Assembly: GCA_019911985.1 (NCBI GenBank)
Contig: JAIOJO010000567.1
Span: 1 to 5,358 of the forward strand
Length of the DNA: 5,358 nt
From: Sulfuricellaceae bacterium
GTDB taxonomy: Bacteria > Pseudomonadota > Gammaproteobacteria > Burkholderiales > UBA9220
Reading direction: 5' to 3'
Under the pieces are notes generated by a model, which saw only the letters and a list, made by a program, of their open reading frames with translations, was not told the DNA's origin and searched no databases. The translations under genes and the position numbers were made by a program. Positions 1 through 5,358 of this stretch are shown here, piece after piece (the stretch's first letter is position 1; each line of letters starts with the position of its first letter).

Positions 1-1718
1 AGTACATAGAGCGCCACCGAAATGGCCGGCGCGTAGATTACGTAAGCATGGAGCAACAGGAATGCCAGCGGTGCGGTGAGGAAGACCAGCCGAGGAATGC
101 CGTTGAAAAAGTGTAGCATGGCGTTGCTGTAACAAATGCGCTGCATCCATTTCAGCCCCTTGCCGAGAAGAGGGTTGTCGAGACGGAAGATTTGGGCCAT
201 GCCACGCGCCCAGCGGATGCGCTGGCCGATATGGGCGGATAGACTCTCCGTCGCCAAACCAGCCGCCTGGGGGATGCTGATGTAGGCCGAAGTATAGCCG
301 CGGCGGTGGAGTTTGAGTGCCGTGTGGGCATCCTCGGTGACGGTTTCCACGGCAATGCCGCCCACTTCCTCCAGGGGGCCGCGCCGCAACACGGCGCAGG
401 AGCCGCAGAAGAACGCTGCATTCCACAGGTCGTTGCAGTTCTGGATCACACCGTAGAATAGCTCGCCTTCGTTGGGCACGCGGCGAAACTGCCCCAGGTT
501 GCGCTCGAAGGGATCGGGCGAGAAGAAGTGGTGCGGGGTCTGCACTACGGCCAACTTGCGGTCGTGCAGGAACCACCCCATGGTCAATTGGAGGAAGGAC
601 CGGGTCGGGATATGGTCACAATCGAAGATGGCGATGAATTCACCGCCGGTCTTGGTCAGGGCATGGTTCAGATTCCCCGCCTTGGCGTGCCGGTTGTCGG
701 GCCGGACGATGTAACCTACCCCGGCCTCTTCGGCAAAACGCCGGAACTCATCCCGGCGTCCATCATCGAGGATGTAGATGTTCAGCTTATCCTTAGGCCA
801 ATCGATGCCGGATGCTGCAAAAACGGTGGGCTTCACCACCTTGAGGGGCTCGTTGTAAGTGGGGATGAAGATGTCCACCGACGGCCACAGGCTTGAATCT
901 TCCGGTAAGGGGAAAGGCTGGCGCTTGAGCGGCCAGGCTGTCTGGGCGTAGCCGAGGAGGAGGACGAGCCAGGTATAGAGCTCGGCGGCCAGCAGCAGCA
1001 AACCCCACAGCAGGTCCAGGTATTCGTCCCCGTTGATGGTGTAGACCGTCCGCCACCAGAGATAGCGGGTAGACGCCGTGACCGACATCACGACCAGCAG
1101 CAGCGTGGCCACTTGCCCCGGAATGCGCCGGACCAGGAGGGCAATGCTCCACAGCACGGCAACAAAAATCACCTGCGCCAGGGTATTGAAAGGCGTGGTG
1201 ATGCACAGGAATGCCAAGGACGCTGAAACGGCGTAGGCGCCATATCGCAGCACGGGATGGTCCCACAACCAGTGCTTGGCATAGCGTTCGCCCCATCGCT
1301 GGAAATGTTTGGCATCAAGCGTCAGGCCACGTCTAAACAGGCGTGTTGATTGAAAATGCTCGCGCACGCTGGTGCGTAGATATTTCATGAGGCGGCGGAC
1401 GGCTTGCTGCAGTGTCGTCCACGCTTGTACGCGCCAACTCGGTTCGGGGGAATGGAGCGGGTGCTGCCTGATGAGGGCAAGCCAAAGCAGTTGCAACGGG
1501 ATGCGGATCAGGTCGCCAAGGTGGGGATGGGCGAAATTGATGTGGGGAAATAATGCCGCCAGCCGTGCTTGCCAAGTACGGCTCCGGGAGTCCGATTGCG
1601 GAACGAACAATAGCGAAAAAATCAGGGTTCCCCAAGATTGCCGCGGTTCGGTGCCGCAGGCGGCTAGGAACGACTGGACACGGGCAGGAAGCGCGCTGGC
1701 GGGCGGCTGTATCGTCAC
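1..1718 (-). CDS. bcsA: Cellulose synthase catalytic subunit BcsA (partial, C-terminus beyond window)
   Basis: Inner-membrane family 2 glycosyltransferase that polymerises UDP-glucose into beta-1,4-glucan and threads the chain through its own membrane channel. Reading the minus strand from 1718 gives 572 uninterrupted codons. Processive GT2 landmarks are in order: DDG at residues 318-320, HAKAGN at 344-349, DCD at 366-368, FFCGS at 436-440, TED at 461-463 (the catalytic base motif) and QRIRW at 499-503. Membrane segments are evident at about 157-177, 180-197, 203-219 and 232-256, and again at 540-570. The first 150 residues form the long N-terminal extension typical of E. coli-type BcsA, including LFPHIN at 56-61 (LYPHIN in E. 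coli). The GTG start at 1718 overlaps the bcsQ stop by 4 nt and has AGGAGAAGG just upstream; the first in-frame ATG would remove 110 conserved-type residues. The last membrane segments and the c-di-GMP-binding PilZ domain lie beyond base 1, so activation by c-di-GMP is inferred from the family. Confidence 0.97.
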   Translation of the reverse strand, partial: MTIQPPASALPARVQSFLAACGTEPRQSWGTLIFSLLFVPQSDSRSRTWQARLAALFPHINFAHPHLGDLIRIPLQLLWLALIRQHPLHSPEPSWRVQAWTTLQQAVRRLMKYLRTSVREHFQSTRLFRRGLTLDAKHFQRWGERYAKHWLWDHPVLRYGAYAVSASLAFLCITTPFNTLAQVIFVAVLWSIALLVRRIPGQVATLLLVVMSVTASTRYLWWRTVYTINGDEYLDLLWGLLLLAAELYTWLVLLLGYAQTAWPLKRQPFPLPEDSSLWPSVDIFIPTYNEPLKVVKPTVFAASGIDWPKDKLNIYILDDGRRDEFRRFAEEAGVGYIVRPDNRHAKAGNLNHALTKTGGEFIAIFDCDHIPTRSFLQLTMGWFLHDRKLAVVQTPHHFFSPDPFERNLGQFRRVPNEGELFYGVIQNCNDLWNAAFFCGSCAVLRRGPLEEVGGIAVETVTEDAHTALKLHRRGYTSAYISIPQAAGLATESLSAHIGQRIRWARGMAQIFRLDNPLLGKGLKWMQRICYSNAMLHFFNGIPRLVFLTAPLAFLLLHAYVIYAPAISVALYV

Positions 1719-2482
1719 GCCGCCTTCTCCTGTGCATGGGCCAGATGGGCGACTACCCACATGGCCAGTGCAGCGAAGTCGTAGGTAGCCTGGCTGGAAG
1801 GGGCATATTCGAACACGCTTTGCTTGCTCGCTAGAGCCTCCCGCAACGATTCGTCGCGATGGAGGATGACAGGCACCAGGCAGTGCTGAAAATTGGCGCG
1901 CATCAGCGTGGCTACATCCCGGTCGAGGGCGCGGGCGGGATCGAAACCGTTGATGACATACACTATTTCTTGCGCGCCCTGAGCGAGAGCGGCCTGGGCG
2001 CTCGCGGTGGCGGCGGCATAGGAGAGAGCGTCCGGAGCAAGAACAATGAGAGTGAGGTGGGCCGTTGCCAATACTTGTGAACACAGGGCGCCCTCGATGC
2101 GCGGGCAGTCGCAGACCACATAGGTGTCGGCCGGTTCGTCGAGTTCTTCCAGTCTGGAAGAAAACCACGCGGGCTGTTTATCCAGCCAAGCGACGAAATC
2201 GGCTACGGTGTGGCTGTCTTCCAGGCGCCCGAAAGGGACGAAATCGACGCCGCTCGCACTGCGGTAAGCGGCTTCGTGCCAGGGCTTCCCGGCAATAATC
2301 TGGGGCGCGATACCGGTTTCATCCTCCCAGCCCATGCCAAAGTGCAGCCTGAGTGCGTTGCCGGGTGAGAAATCGAACGCAATGCTGCGTCGGCTCTGGG
2401 CGACCAGGCCGGTAGCCAGCTGTGCCGATACCGTTGTGACTCCTACCCCTCCACCCGTACCGATGATGGTGATGACTTTCAC
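1715..2482 (-). CDS. bcsQ: Cellulose biosynthesis protein BcsQ (MinD/ParA-like NTPase)
   Basis: A 255-residue SIMIBI-class NTPase. In E. coli, BcsQ works with BcsR on the cytoplasmic side of the synthase and is needed for cellulose secretion. The N-terminus has a deviant Walker A, GTGGGVGVTT at residues 8-17. The region FDFSPGNALRLHFG at 36-49 matches the E. coli segment VDACPDNLLRLSF, VVCDCP at 122-127 is the Walker B strand, and VILHRDESLREALASK near 205-220 matches the E. coli segment LIHRDEAMAECLAAKQ. The P-loop lysine and the ParA signature lysine are both missing (V15, G10), as in E. coli BcsQ where Thr and Arg occupy these places. I chose the GTG at 2480-2482 because the conserved fold begins there (VKVITIIGTG) and it overlaps the bcsR stop as GTGA. 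The same frame stays open back to an ATG at 2572, but that would add 30 residues with no family counterpart, lying over bcsR. The stop overlaps the bcsA start by 4 nt. Confidence 0.93.
   Translation of the reverse strand: MKVITIIGTGGGVGVTTVSAQLATGLVAQSRRSIAFDFSPGNALRLHFGMGWEDETGIAPQIIAGKPWHEAAYRSASGVDFVPFGRLEDSHTVADFVAWLDKQPAWFSSRLEELDEPADTYVVCDCPRIEGALCSQVLATAHLTLIVLAPDALSYAAATASAQAALAQGAQEIVYVINGFDPARALDRDVATLMRANFQHCLVPVILHRDESLREALASKQSVFEYAPSSQATYDFAALAMWVVAHLAHAQEKAA
1723..1731 (-). promoter_or_regulatory. Ribosome binding site of bcsA inside the end of bcsQ
   Basis: On the minus strand this reads AGGAGAAGG. The AGGAG core lies 8 nt before the GTG at 1716-1718 while also encoding the Gln-Glu-Lys near the end of BcsQ. 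It is the strongest Shine-Dalgarno sequence seen in the window and supports the GTG start of bcsA, with translation coupled to bcsQ. Confidence 0.75.
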
Positions 2483-2676
2483 TCTTCTGTGCTGCCCTGT
2501 TCCAGTAACCCTTTTCCATTGTCGTGGATTTCCCGCAGCAGCGCCCAACGGGAGACTGATTTGCCAGCCCATTGAGTGCGTTGCAATTCCTGGTATTGTT
2601 GCGCCTCTGACATCAACCGCGAATAGAGGCTGGTGATGTCCATCGCGACATTCATGGACGGTAAATGGTTTTTCAA
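2479..2676 (-). CDS. bcsR: Short BcsR-like (BcsR/BcsP N-terminal type) cellulose biosynthesis protein
   Basis: A 65-residue soluble, charged protein and the first gene of the minus-strand operon, in the place E. coli bcsR (62 aa) occupies before bcsQ. In E. coli, BcsR stabilises BcsQ and the two bind the synthase together. Residues 12-50 hold the recognisable part: MDITSLYSRL, then QQYQELQ, then SRWALLREI. The last matches KRWPLLAEF of E. coli BcsR, and the whole stretch also looks like the start of the proline-rich BcsP of betaproteobacteria. Here the protein ends soon afterwards, with no proline-rich tail. Three starts are possible: TTG at 2676, ATG at 2655 and ATG at 2643. Only the TTG has a good Shine-Dalgarno (GGAG, 6 nt upstream), so I chose it; the ATG at 2643 would give a 54-residue protein that keeps the conserved part. 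The stop overlaps the bcsQ GTG. Identity rests on position and a short motif. Confidence 0.75.
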   Translation of the reverse strand: MKNHLPSMNVAMDITSLYSRLMSEAQQYQELQRTQWAGKSVSRWALLREIHDNGKGLLEQGSTEE

Positions 2677-2682
2677 AGTATG

Positions 2683-2686
2683 CTCC
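2683..2686 (-). promoter_or_regulatory. Ribosome binding site supporting the TTG start of bcsR
   Basis: GGAG on the minus strand, separated by 6 nt from the TTG at 2674-2676. The two downstream ATG candidates (first bases 2655 and 2643) are preceded by CATTTACCGTCC and ATGAATGTCGCG, which contain no Shine-Dalgarno match. This site decides the start call. Confidence 0.55.
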
Positions 2687-2850
2687 AGATTTTAGCTACC
2701 CCTATGAGACTGCCCTTAAATAACTGACTTCCGATCGATCTAGCAATGGGAATTACTCCAATTTTTGCTGTTTTCAACACTGTTTATTCAAAATGCATAT
2801 TTCATGCTGCCTTTGCGGGTGTTTGGAGGGGTTATTGTTCAGCTTAATAT

Positions 2851-2890
2851 AACGCCATTCATAAAGAAATCTTTAACGGCATTCCTAAAA
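2851..2890 (+). repeat. Degenerate 16-bp direct repeat with 24-bp period
   Basis: AACGCCATTCATAAAG at 2851-2866 recurs as AACGGCATTCCTAAAA at 2875-2890, matching at 13 of 16 positions. The copies start 24 bp apart, slightly more than two helical turns, so both would face roughly the same side of the DNA. This arrangement is common for response-regulator or LysR-type sites, but no family is identified. Confidence 0.6.
2862..2875. promoter_or_regulatory. Candidate operator palindrome TAAAGA-AA-TCTTTA
   Basis: A perfect 6-bp inverted repeat with a 2-bp centre. It spans the gap between the two direct-repeat copies and overlaps the end of the first. It is too AT-rich and too short to be a transcription terminator and has no following T tract on either strand. 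Operator function is inferred from shape and location only. Confidence 0.4.
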
Positions 2891-2996
2891 TTTAATAAAC
2901 TCACTTAGCCGCGCAAAACACTCGATTCGAGCTGGAACGCTACCATTTAAGTAACATCAATCACCCTATTAAATCAAAGTTACCCAAGCGATGTGT

Positions 2997-3037
2997 GTCG
3001 AAACTGTAAACAATTGTGGTTTGTTCACTTTTTCGAC
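2997..3037. repeat. Inverted repeat GTCGAAA / TTTCGAC next to the bcsE promoter
   Basis: The 7-bp arms at 2997-3003 and 3031-3037 are exact reverse complements with 27 bp between them. A smaller AAAC/GTTT pair (3008-3011 and 3019-3022) sits inside but is shifted about 2 bp from the outer centre. The right arm lies in the spacer of the proposed bcsE promoter, so a protein bound here could influence it. It could also be chance in AT-rich DNA. Confidence 0.45.
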
Positions 3038-3053
3038 CTGAGTAGGGTAAAAT
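3024..3053 (+). promoter_or_regulatory. Candidate sigma70-type promoter for bcsEFG
   Basis: TTCACT at 3024-3029 (4 of 6 to the -35 consensus), an 18-bp spacer, and TAAAAT at 3048-3053 (5 of 6 to the -10 consensus). Transcription would begin near 3060 and give a leader of about 30 nt before the bcsE ATG. It is the best pair I found on the plus strand close to the gene. Confidence 0.4.
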
Positions 3054-3091
3054 TGCCTGCAGGTGTTACATAAGAGTAAAAACCAATTTAT

Positions 3092-4732
3092 ATGATTTTC
3101 GACCCATTCCTTGCGATTAAAAACTTACCTCTTGCCGCATCGAGTTTGCCACGCGGGTCCGACTACATTGTCGTGCATGACGAATGCGCGCCGATCCTGG
3201 GGGTGGCGTGGCCGACGCTGCGTGCCGCGGGTATAAGTAAACCGGCCCAGTGGATCACCGAGCGCGATCCCGAGCGGGAACTGGCTTCGCCGCTGCCCCA
3301 GGCGGACGCGATGCGGCGGGCTTTGAGCGGCGGCCGCGTCAAATCCTTCCAATGGGGAAATGAGAAGCTTCCTGATCTGCTCCGGATACTGGAAGAATTG
3401 GATTATTTCGGCGCCGGCAAGGGCGGTTTGACGGTGATTGACGGCGCCGACCGGTTTTTTGATGGGGCTAGCCCGGAACAAGCGGATGGAATCGCCGAGG
3501 CGTGTCAGGAGTGGGCCAAACAAAAAGCCTGCGCGCTATTGTTGTTGTGTACCCGGCGGGTCGGACGGAGTGATCCTGCGGAGGCCCTCAGGCAGGCGGC
3601 GCACCGGCTTGGAGGCTTTGCCCGATTCCGGCGGTCGGACGACAGCTTGTCGTGGGATGTATTCCACTGGTTTGGGGTCGAAGGGATAGTCGCTGACCGG
3701 TCGTTTCGCCTATCCGCCCAAGCCGACGGAGGCATGGCCGTCGAAAAGGACGATTTGCCGCTGGCGACGTTCGAGTTGGCGGTCGACGAGGACGCGGTGT
3801 TCATTACTCGCGCCGTCTTGCCGGGCAAACAGCCCCCGCCCGCTACCTGGCGTGTGGTCGAGGATTTCGACGCGTTGGGCGCGGCTGTAGCCGCCACGGC
3901 GGCGGCCACCATTATCCTGCATTATGACCAGTCTACCCCTCTGGATGTCCTGGCCCGCACGGTGTTTAGCCTGCGCCAATCCCGCGGTATCCGGATCAAA
4001 ATCGTGGTGCGGGAGGTTAACGTGCGGATGCGGTACAGCCAGGAACAATTGTTCATGCGCTTGGGGGCGAACTTGGTGGTGCCGCCAGAAGTGGGCTTTT
4101 CCCGCTTCCTGAGCTTGGTCGGCATGGTTCAGGGACAGATATTCTCTCGCCCCTTGCAGGCCGATTACGAGACGGCGGTCGCGGGGATTGCGTTGATCCC
4201 CGAACGGGGCTATCTGGAACCGCAGGCCTTCATCGAGGCGGTGGCGGCGGCGATGGAGCGGGTACGGGTGCTGGACATACAGAACGTGCTGATTCGCCTA
4301 CCCTTGGCGCCTGGCTTATCGCCCCTCGATACGCTACGCTACTGCTTGATGAAACGACCCGGTGATCTGTGCACCGCCGATGAGGAAAGCGTTTACGTGT
4401 TTCTGTTCGCCTGCCGCGAAAGTGACGTCGGATTAACGCTCGACCGGGTATTCCGCTTGCCAGTACCGGAATTATTCGAAGGAGAGGTGCGCTATTTTTC
4501 CCCCGAAACTATCCGCCAAGCCATGGAGACGCTGACTGCTCAGGCAGCGGACGGTAAATTGACCGATCTTAGTCCTGCGCTCGCCGCTGCAACGCTGGAG
4601 CAGCCCGCACCGGAGGCGAAAAGTGCGCCATCCGAGAATCCAGACAATATCGTCCAGCGCCGCGCACCATCCCCCGCTGTGCGGAGGCCGTTGTCGCTGC
4701 GGGTTGCCAATCCTGTCGTTGTATCATCATGA
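3092..4732 (+). CDS. bcsE: c-di-GMP-binding cellulose biosynthesis regulator BcsE
   Basis: A 546-residue cytoplasmic regulator that, in E. coli (523 aa), binds c-di-GMP and associates with BcsRQ and the synthase to raise cellulose output. Three regions follow the family layout: a degenerate ATPase-like N-terminal domain (about 1-215), a receiver-like domain (about 225-360) and the GIL domain (about 365-490). The GIL c-di-GMP signature RxGD is present as RPGD at 422-425 (RTGD in E. coli). Other matching stretches are VQGQIFSRP at 346-354 (VQGQKFSR in E. coli), MRLGANLVVP at 322-331 (LLACGANMVIP in E. coli), VYVFLFACR at 434-442 and the FxLPVPELF region near 454-462. The tail from about 495 is rich in Ala, Pro and Ser and looks disordered. 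The ATG at 3092 aligns with the E. coli N-terminus (DPF versus DPVF), although no good Shine-Dalgarno precedes it; AAGAG at 3072-3076 is too far away. The stop overlaps bcsF as ATGA. The second c-di-GMP motif of the receiver domain appears changed. Confidence 0.94.
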   Translation: MIFDPFLAIKNLPLAASSLPRGSDYIVVHDECAPILGVAWPTLRAAGISKPAQWITERDPERELASPLPQADAMRRALSGGRVKSFQWGNEKLPDLLRILEELDYFGAGKGGLTVIDGADRFFDGASPEQADGIAEACQEWAKQKACALLLLCTRRVGRSDPAEALRQAAHRLGGFARFRRSDDSLSWDVFHWFGVEGIVADRSFRLSAQADGGMAVEKDDLPLATFELAVDEDAVFITRAVLPGKQPPPATWRVVEDFDALGAAVAATAAATIILHYDQSTPLDVLARTVFSLRQSRGIRIKIVVREVNVRMRYSQEQLFMRLGANLVVPPEVGFSRFLSLVGMVQGQIFSRPLQADYETAVAGIALIPERGYLEPQAFIEAVAAAMERVRVLDIQNVLIRLPLAPGLSPLDTLRYCLMKRPGDLCTADEESVYVFLFACRESDVGLTLDRVFRLPVPELFEGEVRYFSPETIRQAMETLTAQAADGKLTDLSPALAAATLEQPAPEAKSAPSENPDNIVQRRAPSPAVRRPLSLRVANPVVVSS

Positions 4733-4917
4733 CTTGGTTTATAGCTCTGCTTTCCCTAGTTGCCGGCATCGCCCTCGGCTATCGCCTGCCGGCAGTGCTG
4801 GCCTGGTGGCGCAACTACCGCTATCGCCACAGCTTCAAGCCGAGTGCGCTACGTCCGTATTACCCTGCGGAAGCCGCGAAAACCAAGCACTCCGATGACG
4901 GGACGTCCGCGCCATGA
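4729..4917 (+). CDS. bcsF: Cellulose biosynthesis membrane protein BcsF
   Basis: A 62-residue protein, close in length to E. coli BcsF (63 aa) and in the same place between bcsE and bcsG. Residues 3-24 form one hydrophobic membrane segment, broken only by GYR at 17-19. A basic stretch follows (WWRNYRYRHSFK, 26-37), suggesting that the C-terminal half lies in the cytoplasm, and then a hydrophilic tail. In E. coli, BcsF is the membrane anchor that links BcsE with BcsG at the secretion complex; that role is taken from the family. Direct sequence similarity is weak, as usual for this family, so the call leans on gene order, size and topology. Its ATG overlaps the bcsE stop and its stop overlaps the bcsG ATG, both as ATGA. 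No Shine-Dalgarno is visible, so translation is probably coupled to bcsE. Confidence 0.86.
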   Translation: MTWFIALLSLVAGIALGYRLPAVLAWWRNYRYRHSFKPSALRPYYPAEAAKTKHSDDGTSAP

Positions 4918-5358
4918 CCCGCCCCGAGGAAATGAAATCAGAGCCCGGGGCTTTTCCCGCGAATGGCGGCATGGTTTCTGCTGCGCCTGCTCCGATCCGT
5001 TTCGGATCGTGGAACATCTACTTTCTCGCCAAGTTTGCGTTGTTCTGGAAAGGCTTGATTGGGTTCCATACCTACGAAAACCTCGCTTTCGCCGCCTTTC
5101 TTTTGGTGCCAGCGAAATCGCCGCTTTGGCGCCGCGTCAAGACGGCAGTGGCCGTACCGCTGGGCGTCGCGCTACTTTACTACGATTCCTGGCTACCGCC
5201 GATCGGCCGGGTACTTTCCCAGGCTTCGCTGCTGGCCCATTTCGATCTTTCATACCTCCTCGAATTGATTGGACGTTTTGTCAGTTGGCCAATCGTGGCA
5301 ATGCTGATCCTCGCCTGGGCTGCCTACCAGATTGTCTCTCGTTGGATAAGGGTAGGGG
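4914..5358 (+). CDS. bcsG: Cellulose phosphoethanolamine transferase BcsG (partial, N-terminal membrane domain only)
   Basis: BcsG transfers phosphoethanolamine from phospholipid to cellulose in the periplasm. The window holds 148 codons, all from the N-terminal membrane domain. The zinc-dependent, alkaline-phosphatase-fold catalytic domain lies to the right and cannot be judged. Alignment from memory with E. coli BcsG is good: GSWNIYFLAKFALFWKG at 31-47 (GWNFYFLVKFGLLWAG), NLAFAAFLLVP at 56-66 (NLVFAAFLLMP), YYDSWLPP at 89-96 (WHDTWLPG), LSQAS at 101-105 and SRWIRV at 142-147 (SQWIRV). Membrane segments are near 34-50, 55-67, 77-90 and 120-141. A 30-residue hydrophilic leader precedes the first. 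The ATG at 4914 overlaps the bcsF stop by 4 nt. An ATG at 4932 is possible, but the GAGGA before it is too close to serve as its ribosome site. Confidence 0.94.
   Translation, partial: MTRPEEMKSEPGAFPANGGMVSAAPAPIRFGSWNIYFLAKFALFWKGLIGFHTYENLAFAAFLLVPAKSPLWRRVKTAVAVPLGVALLYYDSWLPPIGRVLSQASLLAHFDLSYLLELIGRFVSWPIVAMLILAWAAYQIVSRWIRVG

Larger units (their letters stand above)
2677..3091. promoter_or_regulatory. AT-rich divergent control region between bcsRQA and bcsEFG
   Basis: A 415-bp stretch with no supported gene on either strand. Counting bases from 2701 to 3060 gives about 39% G+C, against 58-70% in two 60-bp samples of bcsE. It must carry the promoters of both operons. A plausible plus-strand promoter lies near its right end. 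I could not find a convincing sigma70 pair for bcsR: the best -35-like element on the minus strand, TTGAAA at 2771-2776, has no good -10 at the right distance. I saw no clear sigma54 -24/-12 element, no rho-independent terminator and no tRNA. Repeated and palindromic elements inside it are listed separately and could be regulator binding sites. Confidence 0.85.

Noticed and set aside
528..896. Plus-strand open frame of 122 codons opposite bcsA
   Set aside because: It lies fully antisense to the catalytic GT2 domain of bcsA, whose DDG, DCD and TED motifs read correctly on the minus strand. The frame follows from high G+C codon use.
793..1296. Minus-strand open frame of 167 codons overlapping bcsA in another frame
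   Set aside because: The in-frame BcsA translation is unbroken through this region and shows the expected membrane segments. This frame gives a Pro/Arg/His-rich product with no recognisable domain.
1372..1788. Plus-strand open frame of 138 codons near the bcsQ/bcsA junction, and the 134-codon minus-strand frame at 1333-1737
   Set aside because: Both are shadows of the BcsA N-terminal extension, which aligns with E. coli BcsA (LFPHIN region) in the chosen frame.
2483..2572. Upstream ATG at 2572 for bcsQ, giving a 285-residue protein
   Set aside because: The extra 30 residues lie inside bcsR in another frame and have no counterpart in BcsQ. The GTG at 2482 sits at the conserved N-terminus and at a 4-nt gene overlap.
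2715..2728. FleQ-box-like sequence upstream of bcsR
   Set aside because: CTTAAATAACTGAC matches the palindromic GTCANTAAATTGAC pattern only in part, with a poor left half. That is not enough to call a FleQ site in a host of unknown identity.
2677..3091. c-di-GMP riboswitch in the intergenic region
   Set aside because: None of the conserved GEMM core elements is visible on either strand. The likely bcsE leader is only about 30 nt, too short for one.
3505..3912. Minus-strand open frame of 135 codons inside bcsE, with similar frames at 3125-3523 and 3710-4048
   Set aside because: All are antisense to the continuous 546-codon bcsE frame, which has family motifs throughout its length.
1..5358. 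Mobile element, phage, CRISPR or defence system
   Set aside because: There are no transposase or integrase motifs, terminal inverted repeats, target duplications or spaced repeats. Every coding stretch fits a type II cellulose locus, so I found no undescribed system.

Overview
This window is the centre of a type II (Escherichia coli-like) bacterial cellulose secretion locus. It holds parts of two divergent operons that face away from a shared control region of about 415 bp. The proteins resemble the enterobacterial Bcs proteins along most of their length, but not at the identity expected within Enterobacteriaceae. The genes are about 60% G+C. The short BcsR protein carries a segment that also resembles the start of betaproteobacterial BcsP. 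The host is therefore probably a non-enteric gamma- or betaproteobacterium; I cannot name a genus from the sequence.

Left half (minus strand, read from about 2676 down to 1): bcsR (65 aa, TTG start), bcsQ (255 aa, GTG start, MinD/ParA-like NTPase without the P-loop lysine) and bcsA (GTG start, 572 codons visible, cut by the left edge before its PilZ domain). Both junctions are 4-nt GTGA overlaps. By analogy with E. coli, bcsB, bcsZ and bcsC would lie to the left of base 1, but they are not visible.

Middle (2677-3091): an intergenic region of about 39% G+C with no gene. It contains a degenerate 24-bp-phased direct repeat enclosing a TAAAGA/TCTTTA palindrome, a 7-bp inverted repeat GTCGAAA/TTTCGAC, three GTTACNYAAR motifs, and a plausible sigma70-type promoter for the right operon.

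Right half (plus strand): bcsE (546 aa, c-di-GMP-binding regulator with an RPGD motif), bcsF (62 aa, one membrane segment) and the start of bcsG (phosphoethanolamine transferase, 148 codons visible, cut by the right edge). Both junctions are 4-nt ATGA overlaps.

Together: BcsA polymerises UDP-glucose and exports the chain. BcsR and BcsQ form the cytoplasmic complex that supports assembly and activity of the synthase. BcsE adds c-di-GMP sensing and is tied to the membrane through BcsF, and BcsG decorates the cellulose with phosphoethanolamine. I see a known system with some divergent features, not a new one. The points most worth checking are the altered second c-di-GMP site of BcsE, the BcsR/BcsP-like protein, and the repeat architecture of the control region.
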